From: Candidatus Saccharimonadota bacterium
GTDB taxonomy: Bacteria; Patescibacteriota; Saccharimonadia; Saccharimonadales; Saccharimonadaceae
Length of the DNA: 64,000 nucleotides
NCBI GenBank assembly: GCA_030445265.1
Contig: JAUCSC010000001.1
Span: 186,001-250,000, forward strand
Direction: 5' to 3'
The notes below the pieces were generated by a model. That model did no database searches. It saw only the letters and a list, made by a program, of their open reading frames with translations, and had not been told where the DNA came from. The position numbers were made by a program, and so were the translations under genes. Shown piece by piece: positions 52,918 through 61,398 of this stretch (position 1 is the stretch's first letter; the number at the start of each line of letters is the position of its first letter).

Positions 52918-54402
52918 GTGAACAGCAAGCTTGAAGCCAAATTGAAGACGTTGCCACGGTCTCCCGGGGTTTATTTTCATAAGTCCCAATCCGGAGAAAT
53001 TATTTATGTCGGCAAGGCAGCCGTACTGAGAAATCGGGTTCGGCAATATTTTCAGTCGACCAGAGATATGGACGTCAAGACACGCGCTCTTGTCGCCGAG
53101 ATTGCTGATACTGACTGGACCGAAACGGAAAGTGAGCTCGACGCGCTATTTCTCGAATCGGAAATGGTGAAGCGCTACATGCCGCGTTTTAATATTTTGC
53201 TCCGTGACGATAAATCACAAACTTTTGTGCGCATAGACATGAAAAGTGACTGGCCGACCGTCTCTTTCACGCGCAATCCGGCGGATGACGGCGCCAATTA
53301 TTATGGGCCATACTACAATGGGCTTGCTGTCAAAAAGGCGCTGCGTTACCTGAGGAAAGTATTCCCATACTATACAAAACCGCCCCAGCCAGGTAAGCGG
53401 TTGGATCTCGATTTTCATCTTGGACTTAGCCCTTCTCCCAATACACAGCCGGATGCTTATAAAGCGAGCTTAAGACAATTAGTACGTTATATTGAGGGTG
53501 GTCGGCAGAAGATCGTACGCGAGCTCGAGTCGCACATGCATACGGCGGCAAAGCAGCAAGAATTTGAGCTGGCCGCAAATTACCGCAACAAACTACGGCT
53601 ATTAAAAGAATTGCAGCAACGCATTATGTTCGGCGACAGAGAATTTCTCGATATCAGTAAGGACCAAGCTTTATCTGATCTGATGGATCTACTGAGTCTG
53701 CCTAAAATACCATCCCGAATCGAAGGCTATGACATCAGTCATATGGGCGGTACAAACGTCGTAGCAAGTATGGTCGTCTTTAGCAATGGGGTGAGTGATC
53801 GGGCCAACTATCGTAAGTTTAAGACAAAGATCGAGCACAACAATGATTTCTACAATATGAAAGAGACGCTTCTTCGCCGGCTTAGTGAAAAAAATATCAA
53901 AGCGTGGGGTGTGCCGGACCTGATCTTAATTGATGGTGGAAAGGGCCAGCTCGATGCCGCACTTCAGGCTCGCGACGAGCGAGGCCTAACCATACCTTTC
54001 ATTGGAATCGCCAAGCGCGAAGAGCAGATCGTCATCAAGCATGGTATTTCACGCGTCACATTAAACAAAGAAAAGCTCGAGCAATTATCGGGTTACCGTA
54101 CATCCAGCGATGAATTTACGCTCGTTAATCTGCCTCATTCAACCCACGTTATTAAGCTCCTGCAACGGATTCGCGATGAGTCGCATCGCTTTGCGGTCAG
54201 TTACCACAGCGTCCTTAAGCGATCAGGGCAAACCAGCAGCAGTCTCGAAGATGTTCCGGGTATTGGACCGGCCACCCGTAAAAAATTAATTAAACGATTC
54301 GGCAGTCTGCGCGGTGTTAAAGCGGCAACGCTTGATGAGCTGACGTCAGTCATTGGCGGCGCTAAGGCCGAGGTCGTTCGGAGCTATTTGCAAACGTCTT
54401 AA
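52918..54402 (+). CDS. uvrC: Excinuclease ABC subunit C
   Basis: Dual-incision nuclease of excision repair. The GIY-YIG domain is at the N-terminus (PGVYFHKSQSGEIIYVGKA, LRNRVRQYF), then the UVR motif (AKQQEFELAANYRNKLRLLK), the RNase H-like nuclease (IEGYDISHMGGTNVVASMVV; LILIDGGKGQLDAAL), and a C-terminal helix-hairpin-helix (LEDVPGIGPATRKKLIKRFG). The track start lies inside trhO; GTG 52918 (MNSKLEAK) follows a TATAAT that spans the trhO stop. 494 aa is short compared with ~600, mainly in the middle, but all catalytic parts are there. Confidence 0.95.
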   Translation: MNSKLEAKLKTLPRSPGVYFHKSQSGEIIYVGKAAVLRNRVRQYFQSTRDMDVKTRALVAEIADTDWTETESELDALFLESEMVKRYMPRFNILLRDDKSQTFVRIDMKSDWPTVSFTRNPADDGANYYGPYYNGLAVKKALRYLRKVFPYYTKPPQPGKRLDLDFHLGLSPSPNTQPDAYKASLRQLVRYIEGGRQKIVRELESHMHTAAKQQEFELAANYRNKLRLLKELQQRIMFGDREFLDISKDQALSDLMDLLSLPKIPSRIEGYDISHMGGTNVVASMVVFSNGVSDRANYRKFKTKIEHNNDFYNMKETLLRRLSEKNIKAWGVPDLILIDGGKGQLDAALQARDERGLTIPFIGIAKREEQIVIKHGISRVTLNKEKLEQLSGYRTSSDEFTLVNLPHSTHVIKLLQRIRDESHRFAVSYHSVLKRSGQTSSSLEDVPGIGPATRKKLIKRFGSLRGVKAATLDELTSVIGGAKAEVVRSYLQTS

Positions 54403-54449
54403 TGCATATGCTATAGTGCTGGTGAAAGTAGCGCAAAAACAATCATAGG

Positions 54450-55469
54450 ATGATGAAACAAAAAAAACCCGGCTTTACGATTATCGAACTCGTTGTTGTC
54501 ATAGCAATCATCGGTATCTTAGTGGTGATTTCAATTGTGTCATATGGTGCCTGGAACAAATCAACCGTTATAAAACAGGTAAAAAGCGATCTCCAGACTG
54601 CAGTCTCGGCAATGGAAGATGCACGCAACTTCGATAATCTTTATCCAGATAGCATTCCAGACAATGTGAAGGTTAGCAAAGATGTGAGAATTACCGGTGG
54701 AAGCTTCAACAGCGGTCGGGAATACTGTATTGAAGCTCGCAGCACCAAATATGCCGATGTTATATTTTACGTACAGAGTACAGACAATATAGTGCAACAA
54801 GGAACTAAGTGCCCAACTTACACTGGCCTTGTGAGGTGGTGGCCGCTGAATGGTAACATTAACGAAATGGCTGGTACGGGATCAGTCGGGACAGCTTTTG
54901 GTGGCGCAGCTCCAACCACAGGACAAAGCGGTGCCGTCAACGGCGCATATAACTTCGATGGAGTTGATGACTACCTAGACGTCACAACACCTGGCGACGG
55001 TTGGCCGTACGCTGCTGGATCGTTGAGTATATGGGTTAAGCTAATTGCGAAGACAGGTAATGAGCACCACAGCTTTTTGTATACGGGAGATCCGGCCGAA
55101 GACGGATGCTCGGGACATCCATCTATCATTCTTTCGAGCTGCGGACTAGTCCTTCAAGCGCAAACGAACGATAGGACTGTTATTAACTTCTCGAATTACA
55201 CCGCATGGACAAATAATTTGTGGCATCACCTGGTAGGCACGTGGGATTCGAAAACAGGTGTCGCAACCATGTATGTTGATGGAGCGTTCAATCGCAGTCA
55301 AAACTTTTCGTTCATCCCATATCTCAGTCAGGATGTACAATTTATCGGACGGCCGGGAAATAGGGGAACTGCTCGTTATACGAAAGGTGTGCTTGATGAT
55401 GCGCGAGTCTATGATCGTGCTATCAGCCTTGCCGAAGTACAGGCATTGTACGCAGCCGGCGCTCAGTAG
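54450..55469 (+). CDS. Prepilin fused to a LamG/concanavalin-like domain, 339 aa
   Basis: The N-terminus is a prepilin: KKPGFTIIELVVVIAIIGIL with Glu at +5, then a pilin-like alpha segment (KQVKSDLQTAVSAMEDARNF) and a small domain with two Cys. From residue ~125 a LamG/pentraxin jelly-roll follows: LVRWWPLNGNINEMAGTGS, YNFDGVDDYLDV, SLSIWVKLIA, WHHLVGTWDSKTGVATMYVD, and LDDARVYDRAISLAEVQALY. Such domains bind glycans or proteins with Ca2+. The fusion is suited to a tip adhesin on a type IV pilus. It sits alone after uvrC. Confidence 0.9.
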   Translation: MMKQKKPGFTIIELVVVIAIIGILVVISIVSYGAWNKSTVIKQVKSDLQTAVSAMEDARNFDNLYPDSIPDNVKVSKDVRITGGSFNSGREYCIEARSTKYADVIFYVQSTDNIVQQGTKCPTYTGLVRWWPLNGNINEMAGTGSVGTAFGGAAPTTGQSGAVNGAYNFDGVDDYLDVTTPGDGWPYAAGSLSIWVKLIAKTGNEHHSFLYTGDPAEDGCSGHPSIILSSCGLVLQAQTNDRTVINFSNYTAWTNNLWHHLVGTWDSKTGVATMYVDGAFNRSQNFSFIPYLSQDVQFIGRPGNRGTARYTKGVLDDARVYDRAISLAEVQALYAAGAQ

Positions 55470-55505
55470 ACGCTTTCGGGTGCACCCGCGTATAATTAAT
55501 GCTTA

Positions 55506-56711
55506 ATGACACCAATTTTCTTTCGGCAAAACCGCACGAACTTGATGAACACTGTTGGCGCCGCACTTGTGGTGCTCTCGGCGTACACCACGACGCAGCG
55601 CAGTAATGACATGGCGCATGTCTTTGACCAGGAAGCAAACTTTTGGTGGCTAACCGGCATTGAAGCGCCTGATTGGCGACTAATTATCGACGGTAAAACG
55701 CAAAAGTCTTGGTTGGTTGCTCCGAGAGTTGAGTCGCATGTAGAATTATTTGACGGCAGTCTTGCTCATGATGAAGCAAAAGCGGTCAGTGGCGTCGACG
55801 GAGTCGTTTCTCGTGAGGAAGCGGCTGAACTGTTGTTTAAGCTGGCTCGGCAGCACGACGTTGTGTTTGGTCTTGATGCGCCACCGTTTAAGGAATACGT
55901 GCCGTTTACGCTAAATCCCGCGCCAGCGACGTTATGGCGTGAGCTTAAAAAAACGTTCCAAACGACAAAATCCTGTCGCCGCGAGCTCGCACGGCTTCGC
56001 GCCATCAAGCAGCTACCTGAGATTGAAATGATTAAGCAAGCCGTCGAACTCACCACTGGGGCATTTACCGATATCTATGCTCAGATTGACACGTTCACCC
56101 ATGAGTATGAAGTTGAAGCTGCATTTACGTACGCTTTTCAACACAAGGGAGCAACGCATGCTTACGACCCGATTGTGGCGAGCGGTGCTCATGCTTGCAC
56201 TCTTCACTACATCGAAAATCGGGCTCGCATCGACGATACGTCGATGATGCTTCTTGATGTAGGCGCACGGATAGGCGGCTATGCGGCCGATATTACTCGG
56301 ACCTATGCTCGATCTCGCACGAGCCAACGCGGGCGCGATATACATCATGCTGTTGAATTGGCACACGCAGACATTATTGCGCTCCTCCGACCGGGTTTGT
56401 CAGTCAAAGAGTATAGTGAAAAAGTTGATTCGATCATGAAGCAGGCACTCATCGATCTCGGCCTTATTCATTCGGCAGGAGACGCGAAAGGCTACCGGAA
56501 ATACTTCCCGCACGCTATTAGTCACGGTCTGGGCATCGATGTGCACGATAGTCTTGGCAACCCGGAAGTATTTGTGCCTGGTATGGTGCTGACCGTCGAG
56601 CCAGGGATATATATTCCAGAAGAAGGAATTGGCGTGCGACTCGAAGATGACATCTTAATCACCGAAACTGCACATCACAATTTGAGCGCCAGGCTTCCGT
56701 CGAGCCTATGA
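55506..56711 (+). CDS. pepP: Xaa-Pro aminopeptidase, M24B family
   Basis: A pita-bread metallopeptidase cleaving N-terminal Xaa-Pro bonds. N-domain 1-165 with SNDMAHVFDQEANFWWLTGI. Catalytic domain metal ligands: Asp in LLDVGARIGGY and ADITRTY, His in ISHGLGIDVHDSLG, Glu in LTVEPGIYIPEEGIG, and Glu in GVRLEDDILIT. 401 aa is usual. TATAAT (55491-55496) is 9 nt before ATG, so leaderless. Probably scavenges peptides imported with the oligopeptide-binding protein nearby. Confidence 0.94.
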   Translation: MTPIFFRQNRTNLMNTVGAALVVLSAYTTTQRSNDMAHVFDQEANFWWLTGIEAPDWRLIIDGKTQKSWLVAPRVESHVELFDGSLAHDEAKAVSGVDGVVSREEAAELLFKLARQHDVVFGLDAPPFKEYVPFTLNPAPATLWRELKKTFQTTKSCRRELARLRAIKQLPEIEMIKQAVELTTGAFTDIYAQIDTFTHEYEVEAAFTYAFQHKGATHAYDPIVASGAHACTLHYIENRARIDDTSMMLLDVGARIGGYAADITRTYARSRTSQRGRDIHHAVELAHADIIALLRPGLSVKEYSEKVDSIMKQALIDLGLIHSAGDAKGYRKYFPHAISHGLGIDVHDSLGNPEVFVPGMVLTVEPGIYIPEEGIGVRLEDDILITETAHHNLSARLPSSL

Positions 56712-56728
56712 TATAATTGAGAGAGTTT

Positions 56729-57124
56729 ATGAAGCGTCAATTCCTTGTATTTTTAGTTCGTTGGCTCCTTAATTCATTTGGGCTTTGGGTTGCCGTCCGG
56801 CTGCTTGGTACCGGCTACGATAATTTCGACGTAACGCTCGGCCTTGGGGGCTTCTTACTGGCTGGACTGATATTCTCTTTCGTAAACAGCATCTTGAAAC
56901 CAATTGCCGTGGTCTTTTCGCTCCCAGCAATTTTACTGAGTCTTGGCCTTTTTATGCTGGTGGTCAACGGCGTGATGGTTTATCTGTCGCTCGCGATAGC
57001 GCCTGGTATTAAGATGACCTTTCTGAACTCAATCCTTACAGGAATGCTGCTCAGTTTGATAAACTACATAGTAAGTGCAGCTTTAGAGCTCCGTCCACGA
57101 AAATCATTAGGAGAGATACAATGA
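56729..57124 (+). CDS. YvlD-type membrane protein (phage holin family 4 superfamily), 131 aa
   Basis: Four hydrophobic segments: FLVFLVRWLLNSFGLWVAVR, LGGFLLAGLIFSFVNSILKP, LPAILLSLGLFMLVVNGVMV, and ILTGMLLSLINYIVSAALEL. The NSILKP and N-G/S motifs match the YvlD/PF04020-type family, which in Gram-positives is linked to envelope stress and is not a true lysis holin. I start at ATG 56729, 11 nt after TATAAT (56712-56717); the track's TTG 56717 overlaps the box. It overlaps secG by 4 nt. Confidence 0.85.
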   Translation: MKRQFLVFLVRWLLNSFGLWVAVRLLGTGYDNFDVTLGLGGFLLAGLIFSFVNSILKPIAVVFSLPAILLSLGLFMLVVNGVMVYLSLAIAPGIKMTFLNSILTGMLLSLINYIVSAALELRPRKSLGEIQ

Positions 57125-57354
57125 ATATTGATGCTATTTTACAAATTGTGACTGTCGGTTCGGCGATTCTATTAATCCTCGCGATATTATTGCAGCAGAG
57201 GGGCGCGACGCTCGGTGCTGGATTTGGTAGTTCCGGTGAACTATATACGACGCGGCGTGGTGTTGATAAAAACTTGTTTGAAGCAACCGTTGTCCTAGCT
57301 GTTATTTTCGTATTATCGATTTTGGCTGGACTTCTCTTGCCGGCATTCAACTAA
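57121..57354 (+). CDS. secG: Preprotein translocase subunit SecG
   Basis: A small two-helix component of the SecYEG channel: ILQIVTVGSAILLILAILLQ, the conserved cytoplasmic loop QQRGATLGAGFGSSGELYTT with RRGVDKNLFEATVVLAV, and a second helix to the C-terminus. 77 aa is usual. It is coupled by a 4-nt overlap to the YvlD-like gene and lies 11 nt before the solute-binding protein. Confidence 0.94.
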   Translation: MNIDAILQIVTVGSAILLILAILLQQRGATLGAGFGSSGELYTTRRGVDKNLFEATVVLAVIFVLSILAGLLLPAFN

Positions 57355-57365
57355 TAAGGAGCACT

Positions 57366-59159
57366 ATGGCTGATAGGCAACCTGGCGGATGGAGACGACT
57401 GCCAAAAATGAGCTTTAATTCCAAAGATCTTTCTCGTCGCATGAAGCGGATGGAGGGGATTACTACTCGTCATGCTCATCGCTTCGTGGTGAAGCGGTGG
57501 AGTAGTGTACGAGACGTGCGTCGGCATATTACGATATGGGTGCTCGTTGTCGGACTACTGATTGCTGCCAGCGGTCTTCAGCTGCTTTGGTACAAACATG
57601 GCTATCAAACCGTCGCCGCAGCTGAATCTGGTACCTATGCCGAAGCGGTGATTGGCCCGATTGATACCCTCAATCCACTCTTCGCCTCTACGGCAGCTGA
57701 AGAATCCGCCCGCACACTCCTTTTTTCACAGTTGCTTCGTTACGATAGGAGTGGTCATTTAAATGATGATGTTGCATCGAGCGTCACGATTAATGAAACT
57801 CAAAACGTCTACACGGTAAATCTGCGTAAGGATGTCTCTTGGCATGACGGTCGGCCGTTGACCGCCCGGGACGTCGTGTATACGGTATCATTGCTTCAAA
57901 ACCCAGCCGTACGAACGAATATTACCGGATGGAACGGTATTAAAATTGAGCAAATTGATGAATACACCGTCATGTTTACACTACCCGGAGCCTACGCTGC
58001 CTTTCGCCACGCGCTTACTTTCCCGATTGTGCCAGAACATCTTCTCGGTAAAGTCGATCCGACGGCTATTCGAGAGAATGCCTTTAGTCGTTCGCCAGTG
58101 GGGAGCGGGGCATTTGTGTTCCGTTCGACGCAAGACGTTGATCAAGTGGCTCAGCGGCAGATTATATATCTTGCACGTAACGCGGACTATTACCTCGGTG
58201 CCCCGAAGATTGAGCGGTTCCAGCTGCATGTCTATGGCACCCATAACGATGTCGTTAAAGCGCTTAATACCAGTGAAGTGAACGCCGCCAGCGGGCTGTA
58301 TGCGACAGAAGCAGCGTCGGTGCATACGGATCGTTATGCGATCACGACTAAGCCGATACAATCTGGCGTCTACGCCCTGCTGAATACCCAGAGCCCACTG
58401 CTCGCCAATCAAGCCATTCGTAAAGCACTCCAGGTCGGTACAAATACGTCGGCTATCCGGAATGCGCTCGGTGATTCGGTCAAGCGGCTCGACCTGCCGT
58501 TTCTGGAAGGGCAGTTAACTGGTGATGTACCGTCGGCGCCCGCTTTTGATCAAGCTGCTGCAAAAAAGATGCTCGATGACGCCGGTTGGGTGATGAGTGG
58601 TGGCATTAGAAAGAAAGACGCCCAGGAGCTTCGTTTGGATATTGTTACGGTCAAGAATAGTGATTTCGAGAAGGTGTTAGGGCAACTCACCAAGCAGTGG
58701 AGTGAACTTGGTATTGGGACCACGACGCACATTGTTGATCCAACCGACGTGACGCAAAATTTCGTCAAAGATGTGCTCCAGGGACGTAGTTTTGACGTGC
58801 TGCTCTACCAGCTCGATATCGGCGGCGACCCTGATGTATACGCTTACTGGCATTCGTCGCAAGCATCGTCACGGGGACTCAATTTCTCCAACTATTCTAA
58901 TGCAATCAGTGATGACACATTGGCGAGTGCTCGTTCCCGTATTGAACCTGAGCTCCGAAATGCCAAGTATCTGACATTCGCTCGCCAGTGGCTTGGAGAT
59001 GTGCCCGCCATCGGCCTCTATCAGTCAGCCCTCTTCTATGCCAGCGGCAATAACATCCACAATATCGAAAGTGGTACGCGCCTGGTCAATGCGACCGATC
59101 GCTATGCAAATGTCCAGTATTGGTCAGTCAATCAAAAGCCGGTCTACACGACGCCATAA
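57366..59159 (+). CDS. Oligopeptide ABC transporter substrate-binding protein (SBP_bac_5 family), 597 aa
   Basis: A ~55-residue basic cytoplasmic N-terminus precedes one membrane helix (ITIWVLVVGLLIAASGLQLL) that anchors it; no lipobox Cys is seen. The family-5 binding domain follows: AVIGPIDTLNPLFASTAAEE, LFSQLLRYDRSGHLNDDVAS, VYTVNLRKDVSWHDGRPLTA, DVVYTVSLLQNP, PVGSGAFVF, and ALQVGTNTSAIRNAL. It probably captures peptides at the outer face. No permease or ATPase gene is adjacent; it may act as an orphan receptor with a distant transporter. GGAGC lies 6 nt upstream of the ATG. Confidence 0.9.
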   Translation: MADRQPGGWRRLPKMSFNSKDLSRRMKRMEGITTRHAHRFVVKRWSSVRDVRRHITIWVLVVGLLIAASGLQLLWYKHGYQTVAAAESGTYAEAVIGPIDTLNPLFASTAAEESARTLLFSQLLRYDRSGHLNDDVASSVTINETQNVYTVNLRKDVSWHDGRPLTARDVVYTVSLLQNPAVRTNITGWNGIKIEQIDEYTVMFTLPGAYAAFRHALTFPIVPEHLLGKVDPTAIRENAFSRSPVGSGAFVFRSTQDVDQVAQRQIIYLARNADYYLGAPKIERFQLHVYGTHNDVVKALNTSEVNAASGLYATEAASVHTDRYAITTKPIQSGVYALLNTQSPLLANQAIRKALQVGTNTSAIRNALGDSVKRLDLPFLEGQLTGDVPSAPAFDQAAAKKMLDDAGWVMSGGIRKKDAQELRLDIVTVKNSDFEKVLGQLTKQWSELGIGTTTHIVDPTDVTQNFVKDVLQGRSFDVLLYQLDIGGDPDVYAYWHSSQASSRGLNFSNYSNAISDDTLASARSRIEPELRNAKYLTFARQWLGDVPAIGLYQSALFYASGNNIHNIESGTRLVNATDRYANVQYWSVNQKPVYTTP

Positions 59160-59173
59160 AGAACCAATAAAAA

Positions 59174-59200
59174 AACCGATCATAACGATCGGTTCTTTTA
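59174..59200. terminator. Bidirectional terminator between the binding-protein gene and tRNA-Leu
   Basis: AACCGATC pairs with GATCGGTT around loop ATAAC. A-rich and T-rich sides allow it to stop both the plus-strand binding-protein mRNA and the minus-strand tRNA transcript. Confidence 0.88.
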
Positions 59201-59201
59201 T

Positions 59202-59288
59202 TGGTGCGCGCGAGAGGACTTGAACCTCCACGTCCTTGCGAACACTAGCACCTCAAGCTAGCCTGTCTACCAATTCCAGCACGCGCGC
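59202..59288 (-). tRNA. tRNA-Leu (anticodon GAG)
   Basis: A class II tRNA of 87 nt. The acceptor GCGCGCG pairs with CGCGCGC. The anticodon stem CTAGC pairs with GCTAG around loop TTGAGGT, giving GAG (CUC/CUU codons). There is a long variable arm (GTTCGCAAGGAC region) and the T loop is TTCAAGT. ACCA is encoded. Confidence 0.95.
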
Positions 59289-59306
59289 CCGTATTGTTAA
59301 AGAAAT

Positions 59307-59326
59307 CAACTACCGGTCGGTAGTTG
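59307..59326 (-). other. Perfect hairpin between tRNA-Val and tRNA-Leu
   Basis: CAACTACCG pairs with CGGTAGTTG. On the minus strand it follows tRNA-Val and is trailed by ATTTCTTT, so it may be a weak terminator or a processing site in a Val-Leu precursor. Confidence 0.55.
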
Positions 59327-59331
59327 TCTCA

Positions 59332-59408
59332 TGGTGGGCGCTGAGGGGCTCGAACCCCCGACCCTCTCGGTGTAAACGAGATGCTCTAGCCAACTGAGCT
59401 AAGCGCCC
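59332..59408 (-). tRNA. tRNA-Val (anticodon TAC)
   Basis: The acceptor GGGCGCT pairs with AGCGCCC. The anticodon stem TCTCG pairs with CGAGA around loop TTTACAC, giving TAC. The T loop is TTCGAGC and ACCA is encoded. A TATAAT box (59421-59426, minus) is 12 nt upstream. tRNA-Leu follows 43 nt downstream and is probably cotranscribed. Confidence 0.96.
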
Positions 59409-59529
59409 TTACCTCACGAGATTATATACTACAACCCTTCTGGAATCAAGCTGCAAGGTGTTGCTTGAGGTTTCGATAGATAAATGTTACTATAGTGTTA
59501 AGGAACCCGTGTAATACGGGACATTTTTT

Positions 59530-61350
59530 ATGAAAGATCCAAACTTTATCCGCAATGTTGCGATTATCGCCCATGTCGACCACGGAAAGACGACATTGGT
59601 TGATGGGCTCTTAAAACAGAGCAATACTTTCCGTTCAAATCAGGCAGAAATGGAACAGTCATTAATCATGGATAGTGGCGACCAGGAGCACGAGCGTGGT
59701 ATCACGATCACGGCCAAGCAGACGTCGATTTATTACGATGACTACAAAATTAATATTATCGATACACCGGGACACGCCGATTTCTCCGGCGAAGTTGAAC
59801 GCACGCTCAATATGGCTGACGGCGTTCTGTTGATTGTCGATGCGCAGGAAGGTCCAATGCCACAGACAAAGTTTGTGCTATCAAAAGCCCTCGAGCTTGG
59901 CCTCAAGCCAGTCGTCGTTATCAATAAGATCGACAAGCCATCCCGGCGGATTGATGAAGTGATCGATGAAGTTTCTGAGCTATTCTTGGAGCTGGCTGTT
60001 GATGACAGTCAGCTGCACTATCCCGTCTACTACGCCATTGGTCGTGAGGGAAAGGCGTGGAATGAACTGCCAGATAACCCTGCTGTACATACCGACCTGA
60101 CACCCATCTTTCAGGCTATCATTAATGATATTCCAGCGCCGACTGTTCAAGTCGATGCACCGTATCAGATGCTCGTTACATCGCTGCAGTACGATAGCTT
60201 CCTTGGGAAATATGCAATCGGTCGAATCAGCCGTGGTCAATTAAAGAAATCAACTCAAGTTGTACTTATTAAGCGTGATGGGACAGTCGTGAACGGAAAA
60301 ATCGACAAATTGTTCGGCTACCGCGGGCTTAACCGTGAGGAAATCGATGAAGCGGGTGCCGGTGACATCGTTGCGATTACGGGTATTTCTGAAGCTCATA
60401 TCGGTGAAACGATTGCTGATAAAGAAAACCCTGAGGCGCTACCCGTTATTGATATTGAAGCACCAACAATCAGTATGTACCTTGGTCCAAATACTAGTCC
60501 GCTCAAGGGCCGCGAAGCCAAATACAACACAAGCCGCCAAATTGGTGATCGTTTGAAGCAAGAGCTTGAAACAAACGTGTCGCTTCGTGTGCAAGAAGAA
60601 GGTATCGGTTTCATTGTTTCTGGACGTGGTGAACTCCACCTGTCCGTCCTGATCGAGACGCTTCGCCGCGAAGATTTTGAATTTGAAGTTGGACGACCAC
60701 AGGCTGTTACCATCGAAGAAGACGGTATCGTCAAAGAACCTGTCGAAGAACTATTGATTGAAGTATCAGCTGAATTCCTCGGCGCTGTTAGCCAAGAGCT
60801 TGGTACGCGCCGCGCCGCGCCTATCAAACAGGAGCAGACCAGCAGTGGGACGACCCGTTCGACATACATTATTCCAACGCGGGCAATGATTGGTCTTCGT
60901 AACTTGCTTCTGACGGCCACTAAAGGAACGGTTATCATGAATAGCCTTCCTCACGGTTATCAGCCACTGGGTGCAAAGCTGCAGCAGTCTCGTAATGGTG
61001 CTTTGGTTGCTACCGAAGCCGGCGTGACAACAGCATATGCGCTAGACGCCGCTGCTGCTCGTGGTGAGCTTTTTGTCGGCCCAGGCACAACTGTTTACCA
61101 GGGTATGGTTGTTGGGCTCTATAACCGCCAGGGTGACCTCGATCTTAATGTTTGCCGCGGCAAGCAACTAACAAATATGCGTAGTTCATCCAGCGATGGT
61201 ACGATTCAATTGACGCCATTTACCGATCTTAGTCTCGAGCAATCGATTGATTTCATCGAAGACGACGAATTACTTGAAGTAACACCAAAAAGCCTGCGTC
61301 TCCGCAAGCGATTCCTTGATCCAAATCAGCGTAAGCGCGCCGCAAAATAA
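59530..61350 (+). CDS. typA: Ribosome-associated GTPase TypA/BipA
   Basis: A translational GTPase of the EF-G family. G1: [19 protein letters not shown]2: [11 protein letters not shown]3: [11 protein letters not shown]4: [12 protein letters not shown]. Domain II contains [17 protein letters not shown]. The BipA-specific C-terminal domain includes [36 protein letters not shown] and [16 protein letters not shown]. 606 aa is usual. A short leader holds the hairpin CCCGT-GTAAT-ACGGG (~59505-59519) just before the ATG; a TATAGT box lies upstream. It aids ribosome assembly under stress. Confidence 0.96.
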   Translation: MKDPNFIRNVAIIAHVDHGKTTLVDGLLKQSNTFRSNQAEMEQSLIMDSGDQEHERGITITAKQTSIYYDDYKINIIDTPGHADFSGEVERTLNMADGVLLIVDAQEGPMPQTKFVLSKALELGLKPVVVINKIDKPSRRIDEVIDEVSELFLELAVDDSQLHYPVYYAIGREGKAWNELPDNPAVHTDLTPIFQAIINDIPAPTVQVDAPYQMLVTSLQYDSFLGKYAIGRISRGQLKKSTQVVLIKRDGTVVNGKIDKLFGYRGLNREEIDEAGAGDIVAITGISEAHIGETIADKENPEALPVIDIEAPTISMYLGPNTSPLKGREAKYNTSRQIGDRLKQELETNVSLRVQEEGIGFIVSGRGELHLSVLIETLRREDFEFEVGRPQAVTIEEDGIVKEPVEELLIEVSAEFLGAVSQELGTRRAAPIKQEQTSSGTTRSTYIIPTRAMIGLRNLLLTATKGTVIMNSLPHGYQPLGAKLQQSRNGALVATEAGVTTAYALDAAAARGELFVGPGTTVYQGMVVGLYNRQGDLDLNVCRGKQLTNMRSSSSDGTIQLTPFTDLSLEQSIDFIEDDELLEVTPKSLRLRKRFLDPNQRKRAAK

Positions 61351-61398
61351 ACATAAAGACATTGAGGCCAGTGGGTGGTCACGCTATACTAGCTATAG

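Noticed and set aside
56729-57124. Prophage holin
   Set aside because: The family is named phage holin but matches YvlD-type chromosomal proteins; no phage genes are nearby.
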